Source: Aestuariispira ectoiniformans
Lineage (GTDB): Bacteria; Pseudomonadota; Alphaproteobacteria; UBA8366; Aestuariispiraceae
DNA length: 64,000 nt
Direction: 5' to 3'
Assembly (NCBI RefSeq): GCF_025136295.1
Contig: NZ_CP062788.1
Location: 2,143,501 to 2,207,500 of the forward strand
The notes beneath the pieces were generated by a model. The model did not search any database. It was not told where the DNA came from and saw only the letters and a program-made list of their open reading frames with translations. The position numbers and the translations under genes were made by a program. Shown here piece after piece: positions 43,363 through 53,220 of this stretch (the first letter of the stretch is position 1; each line of letters begins with the position of its first letter).

Positions 43363-45654
43363 ATGGCGGACGATCTTCAAAAAGAGGCGCTTTACTATCA
43401 CCGTATGCATCCCGCCGGGAAGCTGAGCGTTCAGGCGACAAAGCCGCTGGCGAACCAGCGTGACCTGAGCCTGGCCTATTCCCCGGGCGTTGCCGCCGCA
43501 TGCAACCTGATCGTCGACGACCCGCAGGAAGCCGCCTCCGTGACCGCGCGTGGGAACCTGATTGGCGTGATTTCCAACGGCACGGCTGTTCTGGGGCTGG
43601 GGCCGATCGGGCCGCTGGCATCCAAGCCTGTCATGGAAGGCAAGGCCGTCCTGTTCAAGAAATTCGCCGGGATTGATGTCTTTGACATTGAAGTCGACGA
43701 GACCGATGTCGACAAATTCTGCAATGTTGTAGAGGCCCTCGAGCCCACCTTTGGTGGCATCAACCTGGAAGATATCAAAGCACCTGAATGTTTCGAGATC
43801 GAAAAACGGTTGCGGGAGAGGATGAATATTCCCGTCTTCCATGACGACCAGCATGGCACTGCAATTATTGTCGCGGCGGCCATCTACAACGGTCTGGAAA
43901 TCGTTGCCAAGAAATTCGAAGACGTGAAAATCGTCTGTTCCGGCGCGGGCGCCGCCGCGCTGGCCTGTCTGAATATGCTGGTCAGCATGGGCGCACGCCG
44001 TGAGAATATCACCGTCTGCGATATCGACGGCGTGGTCTATAAGGGCCGCGAACAGATGGACCCCTATAAGGAGTTCTACGCGCAGGATACCGATGCCAGG
44101 ACGTTGGCCGATGTGATTGCCGGGGCGGATGTCTTCATGGGCCTTTCCGCGCCGAAAGTTCTGAAACCGGAAATGGTTGAGGGCATGGCGGAAAACCCGC
44201 TGATCCTGGCGCTGGCCAACCCGACCCCGGAAATCCTGCCGGAAGAGGCGCTGGCGGTTCGCCCGGACGTGATCATGGCGACAGGCCGGTCGGACTATCC
44301 CAACCAGGTGAATAACGTCCTGTGCTTCCCCTTTATTTTCCGTGGTGCGCTGGATGTCGGGGCGACGGAAATCAACGAGGCGATGAAGGTCGCCTGTGTG
44401 AAGGCGATTGCGGCCCTGGCGCGCAAGGAAGTATCCGATGTTGTGGCCAATGCCTATGGTGAAGTGCGCGGCTTTGGCCGTGACAACCTGATTCCCAAAC
44501 CGTTTGATCCGCGCCTGATCCTGGAAGTGGCACCCGCCGTAGCGAAGGCCGCGATGGATAGTGGTGTTGCGACCCGCCCGATCGAGGATTTCGACAAATA
44601 TCGCCAGCAGTTGACTGGTTTTGTCTATCGCTCCGGTACGGTGATGAAGCCGATTTTCGACAAGGCCATCGAAAACCCGAAACGCGTTGTCTATGCCGAA
44701 GGCGAGGAAGAACGTGTCCTGCGCGCCGTGCAGGTTGTTGTGGACGACGGCATTGCCCGCCCCATCCTGATCGGTCGCCGTGCGGTGGTTCTGGACCGTA
44801 TCGAGAAGTTGGGGCTGCGTCTCAAGATCGATCGCGACTTCGAACTTTGTGATCCGGAAAACGACCCTCGCTTCCGTGAATACTGGACGATCTATCACGA
44901 GATGATGGGCCGTAGCGGCGTTTCCATCGAGTATGCGAAAGTAGTTGTTCGTACGCGTACGACGGTAATTGGTGCGATCATGTTGAGCCGTGGTGAGGCA
45001 GATGCCCTCATCTGCGGAACGACCGGCCTGTTCTCGAAACATCTGCGCCATGTGAAAGAGATCATCGGAACCCGCGATGGCGTTCGCGATATGTCGACGA
45101 TCAATATGCTGGTTCTCAGCAAAGGCGTTGTTTTCATGACCGATACTCATGTCTCAAAAGATCCCACATCCGAGGAACTTGCAGAGATGGCGGTGCTTGC
45201 CGCCGACGAGGTTCAGCGGTTCGGCATCAAGCCGAAAGTGGCGCTTCTGTCCCATTCGAACTTCGGCTCTTCCACCCATGAAAGCGCCATCAAGGTTCGC
45301 AAGGCAGTCGAGATTCTGCAGCGCGAGTATCCGGACATGGAGGTGGACGGCGAAATGCACGCCGACACGGCCTTGAATGCGGAACTGCGCGATACGTTGC
45401 TACCGGGTGCAAGGCTGGAAGGGGACGCCAATCTCATGGTCATGCCCAGCCTGGATGCCGCAAATATTTCATATAATATGGTTAAGATGCTGGGTGATGG
45501 CCTGTCGGTCGGTCCGATCCTCGTTGGGTCGGCGCTGCCGGCACATGTACTGACGCCCTCCTTGACCGCACGTGGTATCGTCAATATGACGGCGATTGCA
45601 GTGGTCGATGCGCAGACGCATGAACGTAATGCCAAAGTAAAAGGTATGAAGTAA
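43363..45654 (+). CDS. maeB: NADP-dependent malic enzyme with phosphotransacetylase-like domain
   Basis: 763 residues. The malic domain (1 to about 430) has [12 protein letters not shown], the Lys-containing [20 protein letters not shown], metal-site [12 protein letters not shown] and [11 protein letters not shown], and NAD-binding [12 protein letters not shown]. The C-terminal half (about 435-763) resembles phosphate acetyltransferase and is regulatory in MaeB. It converts malate to pyruvate, giving NADPH. The 198 bp before it (43165-43362) is a divergent promoter region with the binding-protein gene. Confidence 0.95.
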   Translation: MADDLQKEALYYHRMHPAGKLSVQATKPLANQRDLSLAYSPGVAAACNLIVDDPQEAASVTARGNLIGVISNGTAVLGLGPIGPLASKPVMEGKAVLFKKFAGIDVFDIEVDETDVDKFCNVVEALEPTFGGINLEDIKAPECFEIEKRLRERMNIPVFHDDQHGTAIIVAAAIYNGLEIVAKKFEDVKIVCSGAGAAALACLNMLVSMGARRENITVCDIDGVVYKGREQMDPYKEFYAQDTDARTLADVIAGADVFMGLSAPKVLKPEMVEGMAENPLILALANPTPEILPEEALAVRPDVIMATGRSDYPNQVNNVLCFPFIFRGALDVGATEINEAMKVACVKAIAALARKEVSDVVANAYGEVRGFGRDNLIPKPFDPRLILEVAPAVAKAAMDSGVATRPIEDFDKYRQQLTGFVYRSGTVMKPIFDKAIENPKRVVYAEGEEERVLRAVQVVVDDGIARPILIGRRAVVLDRIEKLGLRLKIDRDFELCDPENDPRFREYWTIYHEMMGRSGVSIEYAKVVVRTRTTVIGAIMLSRGEADALICGTTGLFSKHLRHVKEIIGTRDGVRDMSTINMLVLSKGVVFMTDTHVSKDPTSEELAEMAVLAADEVQRFGIKPKVALLSHSNFGSSTHESAIKVRKAVEILQREYPDMEVDGEMHADTALNAELRDTLLPGARLEGDANLMVMPSLDAANISYNMVKMLGDGLSVGPILVGSALPAHVLTPSLTARGIVNMTAIAVVDAQTHERNAKVKGMK

Positions 45655-45675
45655 TGAACCAGGGGGGCGACAGTT

Positions 45676-47085
45676 GTGGCGGAACCGGAAAAAATCCCCC
45701 AGGAAGAGGTCGAATCTGACGCCTTTGAGGAACTCTATGGCGTAACGGAAGACCTTGTCGACCGCGTTGTTGACGCGCTCGACCAAGAGGCTGCGCCTGA
45801 GCAGATAAAGGCTATCCTCGAACCGCTTCACTCGGCGGATATCGCGGATTTGCTCGAACAGCTAAGCGCGGGAAACCGTGAACGTCTGATTGCGGTGCTG
45901 GGCGATGACCTCGATTCAGAGGTCTGGGCCTATCTCGACTATTCCATTCGTGAAGATATCGTCGATGATCTGGAAACCGAGCAGCTTGCGGAAATCGTAA
46001 CCGGGCTGGCGTCGGACGATGCAATCGACATCATCGAGGACCTGGATGAGGCGGACCAGAAAGAGCTTCTGGATGCCATCCCGGCTGACGACCGTGCGAT
46101 CTATGAGAAAAGCCTTTCCTATCCGGAGGAGAGTGCCGGGCGTCTCATGCAGCGCGAGGTGGTCACGGTCCCCAATTTCTGGACCGTCGGCCAGACCATC
46201 GACTACATGCGTGATGAGCGTATCGAACTGCCGGATGATTTCTATAACCTCGTGATCGTGGACCCCTCTCACAAGCCGGTCGGTTTGGTGAAATTGTCCA
46301 AACTGTTGCGGACGGGCCGTGACGCCGCCGTCAGCAATATCATGGCAGAGGATATGAAGATCATTCCCGCGACCATGGACCAGGAGGATGCGGCCTTTCT
46401 GTTCCGCCAGTATGGACTAGTGGAGGCACCGGTTGTTGACGAGGAAGAGGGTGGTCGACTGGTCGGGGTTATCACGGTTGATGATATCGTCGACGTTCTT
46501 GACGAGGAATATGAGGAAGACATCCTCAAGATGGGTGGTGTGAAGGAGGATGACTTTTATTCAGACATCCTTGAAACCACCCGTATGCGCTTTTCCTGGC
46601 TTCTGGTGAACCTTGGCACCGCGATTATTGCGAGCCTGGTCATCGCGCTTTTTGCCGCGACCCTGGAAAAGGTTGTTGCGCTGGCGATTTTGATGCCGAT
46701 TGTGGCGTCCATGGGGGGGAATGCGGGTACGCAGACGCTCACCGTTGCCGTGCGCGCGCTGGCGACCAATGAACTTACCCCGTCGAACGCCCTTCGTATT
46801 GTTGGCAAGGAAATCATCGTCGGTGGTTTGAATGGCTTCCTGTTTGCAATTCTGATGGGCTTGATCGCCTGGGGGTGGTTCTCCGACCCGGCCCTGGGGG
46901 CGGTTATCGCGTCTGCCATGATCATCAACTTATTGGTGGCGGGGCTTGCGGGAACGCTCATTCCGCTCGGTCTGGAAAAACTGGGGCAAGACCCGGCAAT
47001 TTCCTCCAGTGTGTTTCTGACAACGATTACCGACGTGATCGGCTTCTTTGCTTTTCTTGGCCTTGCCGCATGGGTTCTGCTGTAA
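45676..47085 (+). CDS. mgtE: Magnesium transporter MgtE
   Basis: 469 residues: an N-terminal helical superhelix with IADLLEQLSAGNRERL and IDIIEDLDEADQKELLDAI repeats, two CBS domains (about 140-265) and five membrane helices with the conserved MPIVASMGGNAGTQTLTVAVRAL pore region. It is a Mg2+-gated channel. Start is GTG at 45676 behind GGGGGG, 21 bp after maeB. No Mg-sensing leader is visible. Confidence 0.95.
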   Translation: MAEPEKIPQEEVESDAFEELYGVTEDLVDRVVDALDQEAAPEQIKAILEPLHSADIADLLEQLSAGNRERLIAVLGDDLDSEVWAYLDYSIREDIVDDLETEQLAEIVTGLASDDAIDIIEDLDEADQKELLDAIPADDRAIYEKSLSYPEESAGRLMQREVVTVPNFWTVGQTIDYMRDERIELPDDFYNLVIVDPSHKPVGLVKLSKLLRTGRDAAVSNIMAEDMKIIPATMDQEDAAFLFRQYGLVEAPVVDEEEGGRLVGVITVDDIVDVLDEEYEEDILKMGGVKEDDFYSDILETTRMRFSWLLVNLGTAIIASLVIALFAATLEKVVALAILMPIVASMGGNAGTQTLTVAVRALATNELTPSNALRIVGKEIIVGGLNGFLFAILMGLIAWGWFSDPALGAVIASAMIINLLVAGLAGTLIPLGLEKLGQDPAISSSVFLTTITDVIGFFAFLGLAAWVLL

Positions 47086-47132
47086 GGCTGTAACTGGCAA
47101 GCGGCTTGCATAGGTTTCTTCTGGAAAGGACG

Positions 47133-47786
47133 ATGCCTATGGAACGAAGCAATGTCGATGTCATGCGCTCTGCCACGCAGTTGGAAGTGATGCGTCGTAA
47201 ACTGGCTGTGGAGCCGGAGCGTGCCGACCTGGTGCGTGCCCGGGGACGGGACAGTTTCTATGATGCCTTCTGGGGGCGTTATGGCTTGCCGGGCAATACC
47301 TTAAGCCAGCCGGTTTCGGCGATTGACGGCGTGGAGGACGGCTTCGACCTGACCAACATGTCTGCGGCCGATGTGATTGCCCTGGCGCAGGACCTTGTGA
47401 ATTCAGGCAAGCTGGAAGGGCAGGGAGGAGCCCTTCTGGGGTTTGACTTCGACCGGTTGAGTTTTGCCGGTGACATGGCATTTCTTTCCTCGCCTCTTGC
47501 CCTTTTACAGGGTGGGCTGTCACAAGGAACGGCCACGTCCCGGACTTACAACTGGTTGAATGAATATCAGAGCCAGCTTTTACACTTGCAGGAAAACAAT
47601 GCATCCTCTGCGGCGATTGACGGTACCCGCAATGTGCTGGACCAGCTCAATCTCTTGCAGACGGAGCAAAATATGTATTGGGCCATGGGGCTTTATTCCG
47701 ATGGCAGCAAAAGGGACAGTACCGGGTTTTTGTCCGGTGGGCTGGTGGCCCCGACGAATCTGGTCGCCTTGCTGGGTGAGCAATAG
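47133..47786 (+). CDS. Protein of unknown function downstream of mgtE
   Basis: 217 residues, no signal peptide or membrane segment. I do not recognise it. The N-terminal third is charged and helical (MRSATQLEVMRRKLAVEPERA) and the middle has DLTNMSAADVIALAQDLVNSG; it ends in small-residue-rich segments. ATG 47133 has GGAAAGGA before it; an upstream in-frame ATG at 47106 lacks one. Same strand as mgtE with 47 bp between, so co-transcription is possible. Tail to tail with the DMT transporter gene. Confidence 0.7.
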   Translation: MPMERSNVDVMRSATQLEVMRRKLAVEPERADLVRARGRDSFYDAFWGRYGLPGNTLSQPVSAIDGVEDGFDLTNMSAADVIALAQDLVNSGKLEGQGGALLGFDFDRLSFAGDMAFLSSPLALLQGGLSQGTATSRTYNWLNEYQSQLLHLQENNASSAAIDGTRNVLDQLNLLQTEQNMYWAMGLYSDGSKRDSTGFLSGGLVAPTNLVALLGEQ

Positions 47787-47792
47787 GGGCCG

Positions 47793-48710
47793 CTAGGCCT
47801 TGCGTTTGTTTGCCAGATATAGACCCGCGGCAATCAGGCCGAGGGCGGCAAAGACACTTGCTGAATAATTCTCTCCAAAGACTGCCCAGCCGATCATAAG
47901 GCCCGTGGCAACGATGACGTAACCGATCTGGCTGAGATAAACCGGCCCGCCGACCTTTTGCAGCATGAAGAACAGGACATACATCACCGTCGTCACTGCC
48001 ATCTGCGCCAGGAGCGCATAGGAGGCGATGTCGCTATCGGCAAAGGGCAGATAAACCTGTCCGGCAAAAAACATCGGAAGGATGAGCAGGGAGGCTGCGC
48101 CGAGTTGCACCATCGCCGCCAGCTCACCGGGGCGGCCGCCCTGCGGCCAGGCGGTTGTCCGATAGATATTGCCCCATGCAAGCGATACCGGGATCAGCAT
48201 TGCCAGAGCCATCCATAGATTGACGCTGCCGCCGTCCGGGGGGAATACGATGATGAGGGCACCTGCCAGTCCGATCATGATGCCTGCAAAGCGCCGGAAG
48301 GAGGGCCGGTCCAGTCCCATCGGCAGGGATAACAGATAGGTCAGCAGTGGTGGAAAGGCATAGACGACCGACGTCATGCCCGATCCTATATGGCTGATGA
48401 CAAGGGCGACAAGTGCGGTGGGCAATGCCACGCTGACTGACCCGGCCAGCAGGCCGTAACGGATTTTCGTGCCAAGATTGGAAGGGGCTTTGCGAAGGGC
48501 GATCAGGAGCAGGGCAAGGCCCGCCCCGCAGGACGTCCAGAAGGCGTTGGCCAGGGGAGGGACGCCGTTGCTGATCGCAAGCTTGCTGAGCGAGATGATC
48601 GCCGCATTCAGCGATCCGACGGCCAACAGAAGCAGCGGTGGCAGAAGCTTGTGCGGAAGCTCTGCCGACATGGCTTCCGTATCTTTCCCGGACCGGCTGT
48701 TGATGGACAC
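47793..48710 (-). CDS. DMT superfamily (EamA) transporter
   Basis: 305 residues with about ten membrane helices and two EamA repeats (one spanning about 25-150, the other about 165-300). Segments such as GLAGALIIVFPPDGG and VVFGENYSASVFAALGLIAAG-like ends of each repeat fit metabolite exporters. Start is a GTG (48708-48710) behind AGGGGG. Substrate unknown. Confidence 0.87.
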   Translation of the reverse strand: MSINSRSGKDTEAMSAELPHKLLPPLLLLAVGSLNAAIISLSKLAISNGVPPLANAFWTSCGAGLALLLIALRKAPSNLGTKIRYGLLAGSVSVALPTALVALVISHIGSGMTSVVYAFPPLLTYLLSLPMGLDRPSFRRFAGIMIGLAGALIIVFPPDGGSVNLWMALAMLIPVSLAWGNIYRTTAWPQGGRPGELAAMVQLGAASLLILPMFFAGQVYLPFADSDIASYALLAQMAVTTVMYVLFFMLQKVGGPVYLSQIGYVIVATGLMIGWAVFGENYSASVFAALGLIAAGLYLANKRKA

Positions 48711-48898
48711 ACTCTATTCCCCCTACTCAAAAAATTCACATAGAGCTTATGCTCAATCAAAAGGCAGATAAACTAAAGTCTTTAGAATATATCTTGTGCC
48801 GGGCCAGTATGATGGCACTGTTCGGATAATGAAATTGGCCCTTTCACTGGGGCGGTATTCATGTATGGTTTTGCAAGGAAATTTGTGACGAGGGGACC

Positions 48899-49639
48899 AT
48901 GTCATATCAGCCTTATGAACCGCTGAACTGCCTGAAGCCAATCACCGACAATATCTGGCTCGTCGACGGGCCGATTGTCGAAATGAGCTATATGAAGGTT
49001 CTTTCCATCCCTTTTCCGACCCGGATGACAATTATCCGCCTGTCAGACGGGCGATTGGTTGTGCATTCGCCGACTTTGCTGACAGCGGATTTAAAGGCCA
49101 GCGTTGATGCATTGGGCAAGGTCGCCTTTCTGTTGTCGCCGAACCGTATCCACTATGTTTATCTGAATTCCTGGAAAGAGGCTTATCCGGAGGCGCAGGT
49201 CTGGGCGGCACCGGACGTTCGGGAGAATGTTCCCGACGTGGCAATTGACCATGTTTTTGGTGAGGATGGCGCGCCGGACTGGGGTGATGAAATGCGTTAT
49301 GTGCTGGTTCCCGGCTCATACATGACGGAACTGGAGATATTTCATAACCCCAGCCGTACCCTTGTGCTGACCGACCTGATCGAAAACTTTGAAGAGGACC
49401 GTGAAGGCGGCACCTTGATGAAGATTGCGATGAAATGCGGCGGTGTTGTTGACCCGAATGGATCTACGCCGCGTGATCTGCGGCAAACCTTTAGCTATAA
49501 GCATAAAAGGACGACGAAGCAGGCCGTTGAGAAAATGATCGCCTGGGGGCCGGAACGTGTGATTATCGCGCATGGCCGCTGGTATGAAAAAGATGGAACC
49601 CGGGAACTGAAACGCGCCTTTGGCTGGCTGTTGAAATAG
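48899..49639 (+). CDS. DUF4336 domain-containing protein (metallo-hydrolase-like fold)
   Basis: 246 residues. The N-terminus YQPYEPLNCLKPITDNIWLVDGPI and the following PFPTRMTIIRLSDGRLVVHSP match DUF4336, a family thought to share the metallo-beta-lactamase fold but often lacking its full metal site. VIIAHGRWYEKDGTRELKRAFGWL ends it. Function unknown. ATG at 48899 with GAGGGGA. The LiuR operator lies 26 bp after its stop, so it is a separate unit from the liu genes. Confidence 0.85.
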   Translation: MSYQPYEPLNCLKPITDNIWLVDGPIVEMSYMKVLSIPFPTRMTIIRLSDGRLVVHSPTLLTADLKASVDALGKVAFLLSPNRIHYVYLNSWKEAYPEAQVWAAPDVRENVPDVAIDHVFGEDGAPDWGDEMRYVLVPGSYMTELEIFHNPSRTLVLTDLIENFEEDREGGTLMKIAMKCGGVVDPNGSTPRDLRQTFSYKHKRTTKQAVEKMIAWGPERVIIAHGRWYEKDGTRELKRAFGWLLK

Positions 49640-49664
49640 CCCGGGCATCTGTCGTGCAAAAATA

Positions 49665-49682
49665 CTTTACGTTTACGTAAAG
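49665..49682. promoter_or_regulatory. LiuR-type operator ahead of liuR
   Basis: CTTTACGTTTACGTAAAG has perfect 7-bp arms around TTTA. Its central 16-mer TTTACGTTTACGTAAA is the exact reverse complement of the site ahead of mccB at 57015. It lies 45 bp before liuR. Confidence 0.85.
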
Positions 49683-49727
49683 GTAAATTAAGCTGCTTTC
49701 CATTGAATAAGAACAGTGGAGAGCAGC

Positions 49728-50138
49728 GTGGAATTTTCCATCCGCGATTTGGCAACGGAATTCGGCGTTACAACCCGGACCATTCGCTTTTACGAGGATC
49801 AGGGGTTGATTACGCCGCTGCGGCGTGGCCAGCAACGCATTTTCTCCACGCGCGACCGGACGCGGCTGAAGCTTATTCTGCGCGGTAAACGGCTTGGGTT
49901 CTCGCTGGCCGAAATACGCGAAATCATCGACATGTATGATGCCGAACGCGGCGAATTGGGTCAGTTGAACCACTTCCTTGCCAAAATCAAGGAACGCCGT
50001 GACGACCTGGAACTGAAGCGCCGCGATATCGAGGATACGATCGATGAACTGGACGAGGTCAGGGACAAGGTCCGGGAACGCCTGCGCCAAATTGACGAAG
50101 GGGCAGAGGATGGAGGCCCGCTATGCGAGAGGTCCTGA
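49728..50138 (+). CDS. liuR: MerR family regulator of branched-chain amino acid degradation
   Basis: 136 residues. The MerR DNA-binding domain FSIRDLATEFGVTTRTIRFY, EDQGL is followed by a long dimerisation coiled coil (LNHFLAKIKERRDDLELKRR). No metal-binding Cys cluster is present, as in LiuR, which responds to acyl-CoA intermediates. I chose GTG 49728, with GGAGAG just upstream, over GTG 49716. It heads the unit with two thioesterases and ivd, and a LiuR-type operator overlaps its promoter, so it is autoregulated. Confidence 0.9.
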   Translation: MEFSIRDLATEFGVTTRTIRFYEDQGLITPLRRGQQRIFSTRDRTRLKLILRGKRLGFSLAEIREIIDMYDAERGELGQLNHFLAKIKERRDDLELKRRDIEDTIDELDEVRDKVRERLRQIDEGAEDGGPLCERS

Positions 50139-50551
50139 CCTTCAAAGGAACCGTCTATCCGTGGCATTGCGACCACATGGGGCACATGAATGTGATGTGG
50201 TATACGGGCCGCTTTGATGAGGCGACCTGGGCTTTCCTCGGGCTTTTCGGCCTGAAACGCGATTTCTTTGAACATAACAATATTGGCATGGCGGCCCTGG
50301 AGCAGACGGTGAACTATCTGCGTGAGCTGCACGCCGGCGATCAGATCGAGGTCTATTCCCATCTGGTGGAAGTTCGGCCAAAGGTCATGCGTTTCGCACA
50401 TCGCATGGTTCATGTGGATTCGGGTGAAACCTGCGCGAAAATCATTAATACGGCGGCTTGCCTGGATACCGGCTTGCGCAAGGCGCGGGAGTTCCCTGCC
50501 GAGGTCCATCAAAAGCTTGAAGTGGCTTTGTCGGAAGGTGCAGAGGTATGA
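50123..50551 (+). CDS. Acyl-CoA thioesterase, 4HBT hot-dog family
   Basis: 142 residues of the YbgC-like hot-dog fold with WHCDHMGHMNVMWYTGRFDEA, which contains the catalytic Asp-region of 4-hydroxybenzoyl-CoA-type thioesterases. It starts 16 bp inside liuR and overlaps the next thioesterase by 4 bp, so all are translationally coupled. Probably releases or recycles CoA from short branched acyl-CoAs; specificity is inferred from context. Confidence 0.87.
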   Translation: MREVLTFKGTVYPWHCDHMGHMNVMWYTGRFDEATWAFLGLFGLKRDFFEHNNIGMAALEQTVNYLRELHAGDQIEVYSHLVEVRPKVMRFAHRMVHVDSGETCAKIINTAACLDTGLRKAREFPAEVHQKLEVALSEGAEV

Positions 50552-51024
50552 GTGACTTCCAGGTCCGCAATCCGAATTACATCGAGCGAGTCCGGGAAAG
50601 CTTCGCCCGTCAGAGTTTCATGACGACGATCGGGGCGGAACTGTTGGACGTCTTGCCGGGCGGCGTTGATATTCGCCTGCCTTATCACGATGGGCTTTGC
50701 CAGCAGCACGGTTATTTCCACGGTGGCGTCATCGGAACCCTGGCCGATAATGCAGGGGGCTATGCGGCTTTTTCCCTGATGGCGCCGGAAGATACGCTTC
50801 TTACAGTCGAATATAAGATGAATATTGTCGCTCCGGGAGACGGAGATGCCCTGATTACCCGAGGCCGCGTATTGCGCCCGGGCCGTACACTGACAGTATG
50901 CCGGGCTGAGGTTTTTGCCGTGAAAGAAGGGCGGGAAAAGCTCTGCGCCACGGCGCTTTGTACCCTGATGACGCTGGAGGGGCAGGAAGATACGCCGGAC
51001 CGCCACCAGCCGAAGACCGGATAA
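50548..51024 (+). CDS. PaaI family thioesterase
   Basis: 158 residues of the PaaI hot-dog subfamily: GGVDIRLPYHDGLCQQHGYF, HGGVIGTLADNAGGYAA (the catalytic helix with Asp) and a C-terminal CRAEVFAV strand. The ATG overlaps the previous stop (ATGA). ivd starts 37 bp downstream. Two different hot-dog thioesterases in tandem within a leucine operon suggest control of acyl-CoA build-up. Confidence 0.88.
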   Translation: MSDFQVRNPNYIERVRESFARQSFMTTIGAELLDVLPGGVDIRLPYHDGLCQQHGYFHGGVIGTLADNAGGYAAFSLMAPEDTLLTVEYKMNIVAPGDGDALITRGRVLRPGRTLTVCRAEVFAVKEGREKLCATALCTLMTLEGQEDTPDRHQPKTG

Positions 51025-51060
51025 CAGAATAATCAACGATGATGCCACGGGAGTGAGACA

Positions 51061-52233
51061 ATGATCCCCAATGAATATCCGACCCTGAATTTCGACCTGG
51101 GTGAAACCGCCGATATGATCCGCGATACGGTGCGTAGTTTTGCGGCTGATGAAATTGCGCCGCGTGCTGCCGATATCGACCGGGACAATGACTTCCCGGC
51201 GGACCTCTGGAAGAAAATGGGTGACCTGGGGCTGCTGGGGATTACGGCAGAAGAAGAACTGGGCGGTTCCGGTCTTGGCTATCTGGAACATATCATTGCG
51301 ATGGAGGAAATTTCCCGCGCATCTGCCAGCGTCGGGCTGAGCTATGGCGCGCATTCCAACCTCTGCGTGAACCAGATTCGCCGCAATGGCTCTGAAGAGC
51401 AGAAGGCGAAATATTTGCCAAAGCTTATTTCCGGGGATCATGTGGGCGCGCTTGCGATGAGTGAACCCAACGCCGGTTCCGATGTGGTTTCCATGAAACT
51501 GCGTGCCGAGAAAAAGGGCGACCGCTATGTCCTGAATGGGTCCAAGATGTGGATCACCAACGGCCCGGATGCGGATACTCTGGTGGTTTATGCCAAGACT
51601 GACCCGGAAGCGGGAAAGCGGGGCATTACCGCCTTCATTATTGAAAAAGGTTTCAAGGGCTTTTCCGTCGCCCAGAAGCTGGACAAGCTGGGCATGCGCG
51701 GGTCCAACACCGGTGAACTGGTCTTTGAAGACTGTGAGGTGCCTGAGGAAAATATTCTGGGCGGAATTGGCCGGGGCGTGAATGTGCTGATGTCCGGTCT
51801 GGATTATGAACGTGCGGTTCTCTCCGGCGGTCCGACCGGTATCATGCAGGCCTGCATGGATGTGGTAATCCCCTACATTCACGAGCGGAAACAGTTCGGA
51901 AAGAGTATCGGCGAATTCCAGCTTATGCAGGGTAAGATTGCCGATATGTATACCACCATGAATGCAGCAAAATGCTATGTCTATGCCGTTGGCAAGTCCT
52001 GTGACCGCGGTGAGACTACCCGTAAGGATGCCGCCGGCGCCATTCTCTATTCCGCAGAAAAGGCGACCTGGATGGCCTTGGAGGCAATCCAGGTGCTGGG
52101 CGGTAACGGCTACATCAATGAATATGCGACAGGCCGCCTGTTGCGTGATGCGAAGTTGTATGAGATCGGCGCGGGCACGTCGGAAATCCGCCGCATGCTG
52201 ATCGGCCGTGAAATCTTTGAAGAAACAAAATAA
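51061..52233 (+). CDS. ivd: Isovaleryl-CoA dehydrogenase
   Basis: 390 residues, FAD-dependent acyl-CoA dehydrogenase. The catalytic Glu250 sits in [16 protein letters not shown], the location in helix G that is specific to isovaleryl-CoA dehydrogenases; other family members have Glu in the C-terminal part. [19 protein letters not shown] and [17 protein letters not shown] bind FAD. It oxidises isovaleryl-CoA to 3-methylcrotonyl-CoA, the substrate of MccAB encoded at 57-61.5 kb. ATG with GGGAGTGAGA. Confidence 0.95.
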   Translation: MIPNEYPTLNFDLGETADMIRDTVRSFAADEIAPRAADIDRDNDFPADLWKKMGDLGLLGITAEEELGGSGLGYLEHIIAMEEISRASASVGLSYGAHSNLCVNQIRRNGSEEQKAKYLPKLISGDHVGALAMSEPNAGSDVVSMKLRAEKKGDRYVLNGSKMWITNGPDADTLVVYAKTDPEAGKRGITAFIIEKGFKGFSVAQKLDKLGMRGSNTGELVFEDCEVPEENILGGIGRGVNVLMSGLDYERAVLSGGPTGIMQACMDVVIPYIHERKQFGKSIGEFQLMQGKIADMYTTMNAAKCYVYAVGKSCDRGETTRKDAAGAILYSAEKATWMALEAIQVLGGNGYINEYATGRLLRDAKLYEIGAGTSEIRRMLIGREIFEETK

Positions 52234-52317
52234 GCCTTCCTGCGGGAAAAACTGACCGGGTTTGAAAAATCGGGTAACATGACCCGGTCAGTGACCTGCA
52301 GAAGTTGGGAGGCATGA

Positions 52318-52494
52318 ATGAAGCAGGAAGAAAAGGCCTGGGAAAAGCTGGAGCGTCGTAAGACCGTAGACCGCCGCAAAATGCAGCGCAGCTTCGGTGG
52401 TGTCGACCGGCGTAGCGGCATCGATCGCCGCGAAGACCCGGAGGCCTGGAAGGCTTACTGGGATGCGCAAAAACAGAAAGTCGGCGCAAGCTAA
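52318..52494 (+). CDS. Small basic protein of 58 residues
   Basis: Reads MKQEEKAWEKLERRKTVDRR and ends AYWDAQKQKVGAS. GGGAGG six bases before the ATG and normal codon use support it as real. It has repeated DRR units (VDRR, VDRRSGIDRRED) in a highly charged chain with no hydrophobic core, so it may be disordered or bind nucleic acid or anionic partners. It lies between ivd and the SDR gene on the same strand. Family not recognised. Confidence 0.65.
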   Translation: MKQEEKAWEKLERRKTVDRRKMQRSFGGVDRRSGIDRREDPEAWKAYWDAQKQKVGAS

Positions 52495-52527
52495 CAAACG
52501 GCCTTTTGTGTTCGAACAGGGATCACT

Positions 52528-53205
52528 ATGCCAACAATTCTGATAACCGGGGCCAATCGTGGCATCGGGCATGCTTTGACCAAAGCCTATCTGGCGGAAG
52601 GGTGGCAGGTGCTGGCCGCTTGCCGTCAACCGGAAACCATCGATCTCGACGGGGTGGAAGCCTTCGCGCTGGACTTGGCCGATATTTCCTCTGTGGAGAA
52701 ACTGAAGCATGAGATCGGTGATCGTCCGATCGATGTGCTTTGGAACAACGCCGGTGTCTATCTGGATAAAAATAAGGCATTAGGCAATTTCCCCTGGTCC
52801 GATTGGGAGCGCAGTTTCGAAATAAACACGATCGCTCCGATCCGGTTGGCGCATGCCCTCCGTGATAATGTGGCTGCATCGAAACGCAAGGTCATGGCGT
52901 TTACAACGTCACGACTGGGGTCAATCGAACTGTCCACCGGTGGCGCTTACGCCTATCGCAGTTCCAAGGCCGCGTTGAATATGGCGGTCAAAGGTCTGTC
53001 CATCGAACTGGCACCACTCGCCGTTTCCTGTGTGCTGCTGCATCCGGGCTGGGTAAGGACGGATATGGGCGGCGAAGGCGGGGACATCGACGTGGAGACC
53101 AGTGCGACATCAATGAAGGCGGTCGTCGACGGTGCCTCTCCTGTGACGCAGGATGCCTATAATGGCCATTTCTTCAATTATGACGGCACAGAAATTCCCT
53201 GGTAA
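52528..53205 (+). CDS. SDR family oxidoreductase
   Basis: 225 residues with a Rossmann fold: TGANRGIG at 7-14, NNAG at 73-76 and the catalytic YxxxK with Tyr143 and Lys147. Resembles C-factor/CsgA-like short SDRs. Cofactor probably NADP(H) or NAD(H), substrate unknown. The acyl-CoA dehydrogenase follows after 15 bp. Confidence 0.9.
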   Translation: MPTILITGANRGIGHALTKAYLAEGWQVLAACRQPETIDLDGVEAFALDLADISSVEKLKHEIGDRPIDVLWNNAGVYLDKNKALGNFPWSDWERSFEINTIAPIRLAHALRDNVAASKRKVMAFTTSRLGSIELSTGGAYAYRSSKAALNMAVKGLSIELAPLAVSCVLLHPGWVRTDMGGEGGDIDVETSATSMKAVVDGASPVTQDAYNGHFFNYDGTEIPW

Positions 53206-53220
53206 CGGAGACAACGATCA

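Noticed and set aside
43183..45150. Minus-strand frame opposite maeB
   Set aside because: Shadow of the malic enzyme; no ribosome site or domain.
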